A DNA stretch of 64,000 nucleotides from Pseudonocardia alni (GTDB lineage Bacteria; Actinomycetota; Actinomycetes; Mycobacteriales; Pseudonocardiaceae). A program made the position numbers and the translations under genes. The stretch lies in NCBI RefSeq assembly GCF_002813375.1, contig NZ_PHUJ01000003.1:2604001-2668000 (forward strand), given 5' to 3'. This document shows positions 25,288 to 33,710 of this stretch, piece by piece (position 1 is the stretch's first letter; each line of letters starts with the position of its first letter). Below the pieces are notes generated by a model. It made no database searches. It was not told the DNA's origin and worked only from the letters and a program-made list of their open reading frames with translations.

Positions 25288-26454
25288 CTACGGGGCACCC
25301 CCGACAGTTCCGGTGGGCGGCGGGATCGGGTCGGTGGCGAGCAGGTCGTACCAGACCCCGTCGTCGACGATCTCGTTCTCCGTGCCGTGCACACCGTCGG
25401 CCCGCGGGCGGCCCCACAGCCGGAACCCGGCGCGCTCGGCGACGCGGCGGCTGGCGGTGTTGTCCGCAGCGGCGCCGAGCTGCAGCCGGTGCCGGCCCAT
25501 CCCGCCGTCGGCGACCGGGGTGAACGCGTGCCGCACGACCCGTCGGACCGCGGCGGACACCGCGCCGCGGCCGCGGGCGTCGGGGTGGGCGCGGTAGCCG
25601 ACCTCGCCACCGGTCGGGGTGTAGGCCCGGTCGGTGCCGAACACCGAGACGGTGCCGAGGTAGCGGTCGTCGTCCGGGTCGGCGATCACCCAGCCGACAC
25701 CGGAGCCCAGGGAGCGTTCCAGCGGGTGGTCGCGCAGCCAGCGACGTGCGTCGTCGTCGGTGTAGGGCACCGGGAGGGTGGCGCTCCACCAGCGGGCGAG
25801 GGGGTCGTTGCACGCCTCGACGTGCCGGGCGAGGTCGGCCCCGGTGGGCGGGCGGAGCCGGACGCTCTCGCCGTCGAGCACCGGGTGCGGCCACCACGTC
25901 GTCGCCGGGGGCCGGTCGGCGACGGGTGTGCCGGGCAGCAGCACGGCGGTCCAGGCGTCGACGAGGTCGTCGCCGGCCCGCAGCGCCCGGGTGCGGACAC
26001 CCTCGAACCGGAACCCGCAGGCGTGTGCCACCCGCCAGGACGCGACGTGCCCGGCTCGGCAGTCCCAGTGCAGCGCGGCGAACCCGGCGACGTCGAAGCC
26101 CCAGTCGGCGGCCAGCCGCAGCGCACGGCTCGCGAACCCCCGTCCGCGCGCCCACGGCGCGAGCAGGTAGCCGACCGACGGCAGCGAGTCGCGGCGCAGG
26201 TCGATCGAGCCCGCGTAGCGCGGGCGGCCGTCGCACGCGGCCTCCACCGCCCACACGTGGTGACGGCCGGTGGCCCACCGACGCCGGGCGAGGTCGATCC
26301 ACTCCCGGGCCCGGGGTTCTCCGGAGGCCGGGCCGAGCGAGGTCCAGCGGTGCACGACGGGGTCGCGGTACACCTCGAGCATCCCGGGGACGTCGGCATC
26401 GGTGTGCGCGCGCAGGGTCACGACCCCGTCGGTGAGTACGGGAGGGGCGGTCAC
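25288..26454 (-). CDS. Double-domain GNAT N-acetyltransferase
   Basis: 388 residues from a GTG at 26454: two complete GNAT domains in tandem. The first (about 1-185) has 'VGYLLAPWARGRGFASRALR' as its acetyl-CoA motif. The second (about 200-375) has 'VGYRAHPDARGRGAVSAAVR' and the downstream 'LQLGAAADNTASRRVAERAG'. Both look like RimJ/RimL-type acyltransferases, so this could be a fused dimer. The substrate, a protein N-terminus or a small amine, cannot be assigned. Confidence 0.85.
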   Translation of the reverse strand: MTAPPVLTDGVVTLRAHTDADVPGMLEVYRDPVVHRWTSLGPASGEPRAREWIDLARRRWATGRHHVWAVEAACDGRPRYAGSIDLRRDSLPSVGYLLAPWARGRGFASRALRLAADWGFDVAGFAALHWDCRAGHVASWRVAHACGFRFEGVRTRALRAGDDLVDAWTAVLLPGTPVADRPPATTWWPHPVLDGESVRLRPPTGADLARHVEACNDPLARWWSATLPVPYTDDDARRWLRDHPLERSLGSGVGWVIADPDDDRYLGTVSVFGTDRAYTPTGGEVGYRAHPDARGRGAVSAAVRRVVRHAFTPVADGGMGRHRLQLGAAADNTASRRVAERAGFRLWGRPRADGVHGTENEIVDDGVWYDLLATDPIPPPTGTVGGAP

Positions 26455-26545
26455 GGCGACACCGTCACCGGCCACGCCCGGTCGGGGCAACCGGGTTCTC
26501 CTACGATCGGACCTGTCCGCAGGGGGCGGGCGAGGGGGAGGTGTC

Positions 26546-28183
26546 ATGGCCGCGCTCACGGAGCGACTGGTCGACCGCAGGCTGGGCTTCGGTGCCGGCG
26601 AGCCGTACGTGCGCGAGCGTGACCTGCGGGTCCCGCTCTCCGACGGCGTCGTCCTGCTCGCCGACCTCTACCGGGCCCCCGGCCCGCTCCGGCCGCGTCC
26701 GACGGTGCTGATGCGCACCCCCTACGGCCGCGACGGCCTCGGGTCGATCATCGGTTCGCTGCTGGCGCGCCGCGGGTTCCAGGTGCTGGTGCAGTCCACC
26801 CGCGGCACCTTCGGCTCGGGCGGGCAGTTCCGCCCGTTCCTGCACGAGAGCTCCGACGGTCTGGACACGCTCGCCTGGGTGCGCGGGCAGACCTGGTGCG
26901 ACGGCCGCGTCTCGATGGTCGGCCCCAGCTACGTCGGGCACACCCAGTGGGCGGTCGCCCCCTACGCCGACCCGGGTCTGTGCTCGATGAACGCCGACAT
27001 CACCGCGTCGGAGTTCACCAGTACCTTCTACCCGGGCGGCGCGCCCGGCCTGCTCAACCTCGCGACCTGGGTGAACCAGATCGGCCGCCAGGAGCGCATC
27101 GGCGCGGTCACCGGTTTCCTCGCGACGCCGGTGTTCAGCCGTCGCAAGCGCCGCGCGGTGACCTCCCAGCCGCTGCAGGCCGCGGACGTCGCGCTGACCG
27201 GGGCGCCGGTGGTGTTCTGGCGGGACTTCGTCGAGCACGCCGAGCAGCCGCGCGAGTTCTGGGCGCCCGCCGAGCACGACGGTTTCGACGCCGCCGCGAT
27301 GCCGCCGGTCTGCATGGTGACCGGCTGGTGGGACCTGTTCCTGGACCGTCAGCTGGTGGACTTCACCGCGCTGCAGCGCGGCGGGGCGACGGCGCGGATC
27401 ACGATCGGCCCGTGGACCCACGGCGACCGCGGCTCGCTGTCGACCATCGCCCACGAGATGGTCCACTGGCTGGACGTGCACCTGCACGACGGCGAGCACG
27501 ACGAGCGCGCGCCGGTCCGGGTGTACGTGCAGCACGCCGACCGCTGGACCGACCTGCCGTGCTGGCCGCCGCCGGAGGCCCGCCCGACCGAGTGGTACCT
27601 CGACGCCGACGGCGGGCTGGGCCCGGACCGGCCGGCCGGGGCACCCCCGCCGTCACGGTTCGTCTACGACCCCGCCGACCCGACACCGACGGTCGGGGGC
27701 CCGATGCTCCAGCCGCCGTCCAAGCAGCTGGACAACCGCGGCGTGGAGGCCCGCGACGACGTGCGCGTCTGGACCGGCCCGCCGCTGGAGTCCGACCTGG
27801 ATCTGCTCGGTCCGGTGTCGGCCGTGGTCTATGTGCGTACCGGGACGGGGATCGGCGACGTGTTCGTACGCCTGTGCGATGTCGGCCCCGACGGGACCTC
27901 GATGAACATCACCGACGCGATGCACCGGCTGGTGCCCGACCGCGAGGCGACCGCCCCGGACGGCACGACGGTCGTCCGGATGACGCTGAGCCCGACCGGG
28001 TACCGCGTGCGGGCCGGGCACCGGCTCCGGGTGCAGGTCGCCGGCGCGGCGTTCCCGCGCTTCGCCCGCAACCCGGGAACGGGAGAGCGGACGGCGACCG
28101 CGGTCGACGGGGAACGGATCTCCTACGAGCTCCTGCACGATTCCGAGCATCCCTCGCACGTGGTGTTGCCGCACCACCCCTGA
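26546..28183 (+). CDS. CocE/NonD family serine hydrolase (X-Pro dipeptidyl-peptidase S15 type)
   Basis: 545 residues: an alpha/beta-hydrolase domain with nucleophile motif GPSYVGHTQWAVAP, 'VTGWWDLFLDRQLVDF' near the acid and 'IGPWTHGDRGSLS' carrying the catalytic His. A C-terminal jelly-roll domain follows (SDLDLLGPVSAVVYVRTGTG, then TLSPTGYRVRAGHRLRVQVA). This is the cocaine-esterase/glutaryl-acylase architecture; it hydrolyses esters or amides. GGGGGAGG before the ATG at 26546 decides the start. No signal peptide. Confidence 0.9.
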   Translation: MAALTERLVDRRLGFGAGEPYVRERDLRVPLSDGVVLLADLYRAPGPLRPRPTVLMRTPYGRDGLGSIIGSLLARRGFQVLVQSTRGTFGSGGQFRPFLHESSDGLDTLAWVRGQTWCDGRVSMVGPSYVGHTQWAVAPYADPGLCSMNADITASEFTSTFYPGGAPGLLNLATWVNQIGRQERIGAVTGFLATPVFSRRKRRAVTSQPLQAADVALTGAPVVFWRDFVEHAEQPREFWAPAEHDGFDAAAMPPVCMVTGWWDLFLDRQLVDFTALQRGGATARITIGPWTHGDRGSLSTIAHEMVHWLDVHLHDGEHDERAPVRVYVQHADRWTDLPCWPPPEARPTEWYLDADGGLGPDRPAGAPPPSRFVYDPADPTPTVGGPMLQPPSKQLDNRGVEARDDVRVWTGPPLESDLDLLGPVSAVVYVRTGTGIGDVFVRLCDVGPDGTSMNITDAMHRLVPDREATAPDGTTVVRMTLSPTGYRVRAGHRLRVQVAGAAFPRFARNPGTGERTATAVDGERISYELLHDSEHPSHVVLPHHP

Positions 28184-28227
28184 ATTCGAGGTCCACCATC
28201 CACCTTTTCCGGCCGCCCCCGGAAATG

Positions 28228-28268
28228 CGGAGATCCCCCGCTCCGGTCGGAAGAGCGGGGGATCTCCG
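28228..28268. terminator. Very strong bidirectional hairpin
   Basis: A 16-bp perfect stem (28228-28243 with 28253-28268) and a 9-base loop lie between the CocE-type hydrolase (+) and the secreted protein gene (-). Confidence 0.8.
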
Positions 28269-28332
28269 GAAGTGCAGAGTCACGGATGACGGGAAGACGG
28301 TCCCGTCATCGTGCCCGGTGGTGCAGGTGCAC

Positions 28333-28698
28333 TCAGTCCTGGATGTTGGTCTGGCTGTCGCCCTGCGAGCAGTCGCTGAAGGACGGGGCGTCCTCACCGT
28401 TGGTGGCCTGGCCACCCAGGATGCCGAGGACGCTGGCGGCGACGTCGGCGCTGTTCAGCGAGCAGCTGAGCACGTTGGCGTTGTTCAGGGCGTTGACGTC
28501 GCCGACGTTGACCAGACCGGACTGGACGCTGTTGCGGTCGTTCTCCAGGTTGTTGATCTGGTCGGCGTTGATGCGGTCGCCGCCGTGGCCGTGCCCGTGG
28601 CCCTTGTCCCAGCCGCCGTCACCCGCGAAGGCGAGCGGGGAGATGGCGAGCAGACCAGCGGTGACGCCGGCGGTCAGGATTCCAGCCTTCTTCAGCAC
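28333..28698 (-). CDS. Small secreted protein, possibly rodlin-like
   Basis: 121 residues from a GTG at 28698. A clear Sec signal peptide (LKKAGILTAGVTAGLLAI then SPLAFA) is followed by a His/Gly stretch. An Asn/Val/Leu-rich repetitive region comes next ('INNLENDRNSVQSGLVNVGD', VNALNNANVLSCSLN), with two cysteines in the mature part. The alternation of N and hydrophobic residues is reminiscent of rodlin or other amyloid-forming surface proteins of actinomycetes, but the likeness is weak. It is isolated, with its own strong terminator, fitting a highly expressed surface protein. Confidence 0.65.
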   Translation of the reverse strand: MLKKAGILTAGVTAGLLAISPLAFAGDGGWDKGHGHGHGGDRINADQINNLENDRNSVQSGLVNVGDVNALNNANVLSCSLNSADVAASVLGILGGQATNGEDAPSFSDCSQGDSQTNIQD

Positions 28699-29134
28699 AG
28701 TTATTTCTCCGTTGTGTACGGGGTCCGATGTCGGACCGGCGTGTTCGGCGTGGGTTCGGGAGCCCCGCCGATGCACAGAACGCTATCCGGTCCGTCCCCG
28801 ATCCAACGAACTTTCTACCACTATCGGACGATGGGCATTACTGACCGCGAGGTTATTGCTCTCTTCCGGCAGCCAGGAATCGGCGTGGGCGTCGCTTCCG
28901 GACGCCGTCCGCGACGGATCGTCACCACAGTGGACCCGAACGGACGCGTACCCTTTTCCCGGAACACGCTCCGTGATGCACCATCCGCACGGCCGTGTCG
29001 CCGCGTCACCCTGTCGTAGTGACATGCGGGGTATCGCGACACCGGATCGCACCCTCCGCCGGACGGATCCACCCCGGAAGAGTGGGCTGGAACCCGCTCG
29101 AGCAGCGGCGTGCCGCCGTCTGCTGTCGACGCCG
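28699..29134. other. Intergenic region without a supported gene
   Basis: About 435 bases, less GC-rich than the surroundings. It should hold the promoter of the secreted protein, but I cannot place clear elements. Several open frames cross it in both directions; none has a ribosome site or recognisable sequence. Confidence 0.5.
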
Positions 29135-29690
29135 ATGACACGCACCGCCCGGATCGCCACGACCTGCGACGCCCCCGCCGCCGCGGAACCGCTCACCGCG
29201 GCGTTCCTCGACCACCCGTTCACCCGTCACACGATCGATGCGGTCGAGCACCCACGACGCCTGGGCGCGAGCCGGGAGCTGCTGCTGCGCGAGGTCGGCG
29301 TCCCGCACGGCCTGGTGCACGTCGTCGACGCAACCGGGACGGGCTCGACGCCGTCACCGTGTGGATGCCGCCGGAAGCCACCGGTCTCGACGACGCGTTC
29401 GCCGCGTCGCGCCGCGGCTGGTCGATGCTGCGGCCGGCCACGACCCCGACCGTGGCGCGCTGCTCGGTCACCTCGCCCGGAACAACGACCACTGGACCCG
29501 CGCCGACGGCCTGGATGGGTTCCAGCTGGGCGTCGAGCAGGCGCAGGACCCGAACTGCGAGGCCCGCATCGAGCCGACCGGCCACGTAGATGGACCACAA
29601 CCGGCGATGCGTCGATCCCTCGGGGTCGAATGCCGATGTGACGGGCCGGTCCGACGAGGCCTTGACGGCGATACCCGGCATGGAGGGTTG
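29135..29690 (+). pseudogene. GNAT acetyltransferase remnant with three frameshifts
   Basis: Joining frames gives an actinobacterial GNAT. 'EPLTAAFLDHPFTRHTIDAV' and LLREVGVPHGLVHVVDATG come from the ATG at 29135. After a shift near 29340 the frame reads LDAVTVWMPPEATGLDDAFA. After a shift near 29440 it reads GHLARNNDHWTRADGLDGFQ, in place of the usual acetyl-CoA-binding region. A third shift near 29590 gives DVTGRSDEALTAIPGMEGW, like the family's C-terminal end. Each piece is in the right order, so this is a decayed gene, not shadow frames. Exact indel positions are approximate. Confidence 0.6.
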
Positions 29691-30085
29691 GGCTCCTTGC
29701 TCGATCGGAGTGTGTCCCGGGGCCGGAGCCGGAATGCCACCGCCACTCCAGCGGAACGGCGCACTCGCACAGTCGCGAACGGGTCGCCTCCGGGTTCCAG
29801 GGCAGTCGAACGAGCGTGACCGCCGTGCCCGACCGTGGCTAGAGCCGTTCGGCGGATCTCGTCACCGGTGGCACCGGCGCACGCCGTGAGAGCGGTGCGC
29901 GCGCGGGCCCTGGTCGATCACCGTGGGGCGCGCCTGCGCCTCGCCGCAACCCGCGGCCGGCGGGCCGGGTCGGCGCGTGGTGGACTCCGTCAGCGCACGT
30001 ACGGAAAGGGGGCGCAGCCATCGCGGAGCGTCGCCGTAGGCGCCCGTGCGGCCTGCGCCGCGGCGCGGACCTTCCCGGCCGAGAG
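29691..30085. other. Region without a supported gene
   Basis: About 395 bases following the GNAT remnant, with only Arg-rich frames and no recognised sequence. It may be further decayed coding DNA and contains the 3' flank of the RsbW-like gene. Confidence 0.4.
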
Positions 30086-30454
30086 TCACTCCGCGACGTC
30101 GATGACAGCCCACACTGTCTTCCCGTCGCGGGTCCGTCGCACGCCCCACGAGGAGAAGGCGCTGATGAGCGTCAGCCCCCTACCGCGATTGCTGCCGAGG
30201 CGGGATCGTCCTGGGGTGAGCACACCCTCGGGGTCGGTGTCGTCGACCTCGATCAGCCATCCACCCGGCGTGGGGCGGATCCGGACGTCGCCGCCACCAC
30301 CGACGTGATCGACCGCGTTGGCCACCAGCTCCGTGCAGACCACCTCGGCGCGGAACACCAGGTCGTCGACCGCAGGGAGGTGCTCCCGGATCCACCGGCG
30401 CAACAACGGCAGGCACGAGTGATCGAGGTAGGGGTGGGACAACGACCGGGTCAT
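30086..30454 (-). CDS. RsbW-like ATP-binding protein (HATPase_c, anti-sigma kinase type)
   Basis: 122 residues. The N-box is VVCTELVANAVDHVGGGG, G1 VDDTDPEGV and G2 GSNRGRGLTLISAFSSWGV, as in single-domain GHKL proteins related to RsbW/SpoIIAB. Such proteins bind an anti-anti-sigma factor or a sigma factor and can phosphorylate the former. The ATG at 30454 has AGGGGG upstream; 30502 and 30535 are longer alternatives. It is divergent from the GAF-PP2C phosphatase, the usual antagonist in partner-switch control. No anti-anti-sigma (STAS) gene is in view. Confidence 0.8.
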   Translation of the reverse strand: MTRSLSHPYLDHSCLPLLRRWIREHLPAVDDLVFRAEVVCTELVANAVDHVGGGGDVRIRPTPGGWLIEVDDTDPEGVLTPGRSRLGSNRGRGLTLISAFSSWGVRRTRDGKTVWAVIDVAE

Positions 30455-30582
30455 CCTGCCCCCTCGGTCGAGTGTCACGAACTGGACGTCCGATCCGACC
30501 ATCGGTAAGCAGTACCCACGACCCTGCGTCATCATTCGCAGACCACCCGACGACTGGTGTGAGCCGGACGCCCAGGAGCAGG

Positions 30583-32523
30583 ATGCCCGAGGACATCACG
30601 AGCGGCACGATGGGGCCGGCTCCCGAGTGCGCTGCCCTCTACAGCCCGGAGCGGCTGACGGCTCTACGGCGCTCGGGGCTCGGGTCGGAGTCGGATCCGG
30701 AGATGGAACGCTTCGCCGCCTGGGTCCGTCGCGCGCTGGCGACCCCGATCGCTCTGGTGACTCTGGTGCAGCCCGACCGGCAGGTGTTCCCCGGGATGGC
30801 GGGGTTGACCGGGCCTGCCGCCATCGCCCGGTCGACCCCGTTGACGCACTCGTTCTGCCAGTACGTGGTCACCTCAGGGCAGTCCCTGGTCATCGCTGAC
30901 GCCCGGATGGACCCTCGGTTCAGGGACAACCTGGCGATCCCGGACCTCGGCGTCATCGCCTACGCCGGGATGCCGCTGACCGACGAGCACGGCCGTGTCC
31001 TCGGATCGCTCTGCGCCATCGACAACGAGCCCCGCCGGTGGACGGCGGAGGAGACCATCGCCCTCGGCGAGATCGCCCGATCGTGCTCGACCGAGCTGCG
31101 CCTCCGCCTGGCCCGGTACGACACCAGCACCGAGACCATCCTCCGCGCCGAGGCCGATTCCGTCCAACGGCGTGCGCACCTGCGTGGCCAGATGCTGTTG
31201 CGAGCCTCGCAGTCCTTCACCGACACGAGCACCGTGCCCGACGTCCGAGCGCGCATCGACGAACTGCTCGGGGGCGAGCTGGCCCCCTCCTACGTCGAGA
31301 CCGTCCTGCGCGACAGGACAGGTCGTCTGCACAGCCTGCCTGCCGATGCCCGTTCACCGGCAGAAGCCGGGGATCTCGATGGTGCCGTCGACATCGATCC
31401 GACTGTGGACCAGCGACTGACCACGACGCTCCGCGTGCGCACCCCAGCGGCGATCGCGATCCGGGAGCAGCGCGTCGTGCACTACGGGAACCAGGACGAC
31501 CTCGCCGCAGCACACCCGGCCGAGGCGGCCGAGGCGATGCGACGCCGTGGCGTGCACACCGTCGTCGCTGCCCCGGTCCCGGGCCGCGGTGCTCCCGCCG
31601 GTGCGATCCTGCTCGGCTGGGACCGGCCCGATGCGGTGGAGACCGCGGACCTGCTCACGATCGCCACCATCGCCGGTTACGCCGGGCAGGCACTCGAACG
31701 TGCCCGGGACCTGCACCACCGCACCTCCGTGGCCCACGAGATGCAGAACGCCATGCTGACGGTGCTCCCCGACATCGACGGACTCACCATGGCCGCCCGC
31801 TACATCCCGGCCGACGCCCGACTCAACGTCGGCGGGGACTGGTACGACGCCACCGTGATGACCCACCCCGGGCGCCCGGACGTCCCGATGGTCGGGATCT
31901 CGGTGGGCGACATCGTCGGCCACGACCTCCCCGCCGTCACGCTGATGGGACAGACCCGGTCCATGCTGCGCCAAGCAGCGTGGGACCACTCCGGCCGACC
32001 GCCCTCGACCGTGCTCTCGGCCTTCGAGACCGCGAACCACGAACTCCGCCTCGGCGCCGCAGGCACCGCCGTGCTCGCCTACACCCACCGCACCGCCGAC
32101 GGCCGGTGGCTCCTGCGCTGGACCAACGCCGGCCACCCGCCGCCGATCCTGATCCACCCCGACGGCAGCACCGAACTCCTCACCGACCACGACGCCCTGT
32201 TCGGGTTCGACTTCACCATCGGCCAGGAGCGCGCGGACCACGAACGCGTCGTCGAGCCCGGCTCCACACTGCTGCTGCACACCGACGGCCTGGTCGACGG
32301 CCCCGGCCTCGATGTCGACACCGCCACCGACGCACTGCTCGCCACCATCGAGCAGGTATCTCCTGGGACACCCGATGACATCGTCGATGCCGTGATGGCG
32401 ACGCTCTCCGACCCCGCCCACGACGACGCCGTCGCACTCGCGATCCACTTCGACGCCCCGGCCCCAGCGGTCGCATCGGATGCCGTTGCTCCTCCATGGG
32501 AGAGAGCCCCCACTCCGCGCTGA
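30583..32523 (+). CDS. GAF-domain serine phosphatase, PP2C/SpoIIE (RsbU) type
   Basis: 646 residues. An N-terminal GAF domain (about 20-175, with LTHSFCQYVVTSGQSLVIAD) is followed by a second GAF-like region (about 210-385). The C-terminal PPM/SpoIIE phosphatase is at about 430-630, with metal-binding motifs 'LNVGGDWYDATVMT', 'ISVGDIVGHDLPAV', 'TNAGHPPPIL' and 'LLHTDGLVDGPGLDVD'. It would dephosphorylate an anti-anti-sigma factor in response to a small ligand, redox or light cue sensed by the GAF domains. The ATG at 30583 has AGGAGCAGG upstream. It is divergent from the RsbW-like gene. Confidence 0.88.
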   Translation: MPEDITSGTMGPAPECAALYSPERLTALRRSGLGSESDPEMERFAAWVRRALATPIALVTLVQPDRQVFPGMAGLTGPAAIARSTPLTHSFCQYVVTSGQSLVIADARMDPRFRDNLAIPDLGVIAYAGMPLTDEHGRVLGSLCAIDNEPRRWTAEETIALGEIARSCSTELRLRLARYDTSTETILRAEADSVQRRAHLRGQMLLRASQSFTDTSTVPDVRARIDELLGGELAPSYVETVLRDRTGRLHSLPADARSPAEAGDLDGAVDIDPTVDQRLTTTLRVRTPAAIAIREQRVVHYGNQDDLAAAHPAEAAEAMRRRGVHTVVAAPVPGRGAPAGAILLGWDRPDAVETADLLTIATIAGYAGQALERARDLHHRTSVAHEMQNAMLTVLPDIDGLTMAARYIPADARLNVGGDWYDATVMTHPGRPDVPMVGISVGDIVGHDLPAVTLMGQTRSMLRQAAWDHSGRPPSTVLSAFETANHELRLGAAGTAVLAYTHRTADGRWLLRWTNAGHPPPILIHPDGSTELLTDHDALFGFDFTIGQERADHERVVEPGSTLLLHTDGLVDGPGLDVDTATDALLATIEQVSPGTPDDIVDAVMATLSDPAHDDAVALAIHFDAPAPAVASDAVAPPWERAPTPR

Positions 32524-32751
32524 GGGGCCGGGTGGCCGGTCACGGCGCGGCGAACGGGCCGGGGGTGTGGTGGGCGAGCGACGGGGCAGGCGTGGCCGGC
32601 CCCGCGCCGCCGCGACGAGCACGACACCACCACCGAAGGCCGGCTGTTCCGCGGTGCCCGGGGTGGCCCGCACGCCGCGGTGTCCACCTGGTTCGACGGC
32701 GGTGTCCCCGCCCCGCAGGTCCCGTCCTGGGCCGGACACACCGGGACAACG

Positions 32752-32797
32752 AAAAAGACCCCCGGTCCCAGCGTTTCCGCTGGTCGGGGGCCTCTTT
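32752..32797 (-). terminator. Rho-independent terminator after tRNA-Tyr
   Basis: A long GC-rich stem (AGACCCCCGG-type arm pairing with CCGGGGGCCTCT, with an inner CCAGCG/CGCTGG stem), followed on the minus strand by TCTTTTTCGTT. One of the few T-rich terminators here. Confidence 0.75.
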
Positions 32798-32806
32798 CAC
32801 CTGCTG

Positions 32807-32888
32807 TGGCTGGTCCAGGATTCGAACCTGGGAAGGCTACGCCGACGGATTTACAGTCCGCTCCCTTTGGCCGCTCGGGCAACCAGCC
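32807..32888 (-). tRNA. tRNA-Tyr (GTA anticodon)
   Basis: 82 bases with acceptor GGCTGGT/ACCAGCC, anticodon loop CT-GTA-AA, a long (class II) variable arm and T-arm GGTTCGAATCC. CCA not encoded. Confidence 0.95.
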
Positions 32889-32984
32889 GGGGTGCACGTC
32901 GCTCTTGCTGAGTGCGTGAACGAGGATACGACACGACCGACGGCCCCCGACGAGGGGGCCCCGACCGACCCGAGGGAGTGACCG

Positions 32985-33476
32985 ATGGCCGACCCGTCGT
33001 TCGACGTCGTGAGCAAGGTGGAGCGCCAGGAGGTGGACAACGCGCTGAACCAGGCCGCCAAGGAGCTGTCGCAGCGCTTCGACTTCCGCGGCACCAACAC
33101 GACGGTCGCATGGGCCGGCGAGGAGGCCGTGACCTTCGAGTCCGACACCGAGGAGCGGCTGCTCGCCGGGATCGAGGTGTTCAAGGAGAAGCTGATCAAG
33201 CGCTCGATCAGCCTGAAGGCCCTCGAGGTGGACGAGCCCCAGCTGTCGGGCAAGGCCTACAAGGCCGGCGGCAAGATCCTGCAGGGCATCGCGCAGGACA
33301 AGGCCAAGGAGATCAGCAAGGCCATCCGCGACGAGAAGCTCAAGGGCGTCCAGGCCCAGATCCAGGGCGACCAGCTGCGCGTCTCGGGCAAGAAGAAGGA
33401 CGACCTGCAGGCCGTCATCGCGCTGCTCAAGTCCAAGGACTTCGGCATCGCGCTGCAGTTCACCAACTATCGGTAG
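32985..33476 (+). CDS. YajQ family nucleotide (cyclic di-GMP)-binding protein
   Basis: 163 residues, full length: '[20 protein letters not shown]' at the N-terminus, [13 protein letters not shown], '[20 protein letters not shown]' and '[20 protein letters not shown]' then [14 protein letters not shown] at the end. YajQ proteins have two ferredoxin-like folds and bind RNA or nucleotides; some bind cyclic di-GMP and act with transcription factors. It is next to tRNA-Tyr as often seen. No ribosome-site anomaly. Confidence 0.95.
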   Translation: MADPSFDVVSKVERQEVDNALNQAAKELSQRFDFRGTNTTVAWAGEEAVTFESDTEERLLAGIEVFKEKLIKRSISLKALEVDEPQLSGKAYKAGGKILQGIAQDKAKEISKAIRDEKLKGVQAQIQGDQLRVSGKKKDDLQAVIALLKSKDFGIALQFTNYR

Positions 33477-33527
33477 CCGGGCCGACCCCGGCGCGGCCGG
33501 ACACCTCCCGCCCGCCACGCCATACGC

Positions 33528-33557
33528 CCACGATCGACAGGCTGTCGCCGATCGTGG
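33528..33557. terminator. Hairpin between yajQ and amidase
   Basis: A 9-bp perfect stem (33528-33536 with 33549-33557) lies in the 234-base gap between the converging yajQ and amidase genes; nothing else there is recognisable. Confidence 0.5.
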
Positions 33558-33710
33558 TGGTCGGGCGAGCGGGCGGGCTCCCGGCACGGCGGACCAGGAG
33601 GGGCTCCCGCGAACCCTGGTGCACGCCGTCGACGGTCTGCTGCACCACGCCCCGGCCGCGGCCGGGGTGCAGCGGGAACGGGTGCGGGAGCTCGCGCGGC
33701 TCGTCGGCCC

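Noticed and set aside
28821..29141. 106-residue minus-strand frame near the secreted gene
   Set aside because: No ribosome site or known sequence and overlaps the start of the GNAT remnant.
32680..32919. 79-residue open frame across tRNA-Tyr
   Set aside because: It runs through the tRNA and its terminator on the opposite strand.
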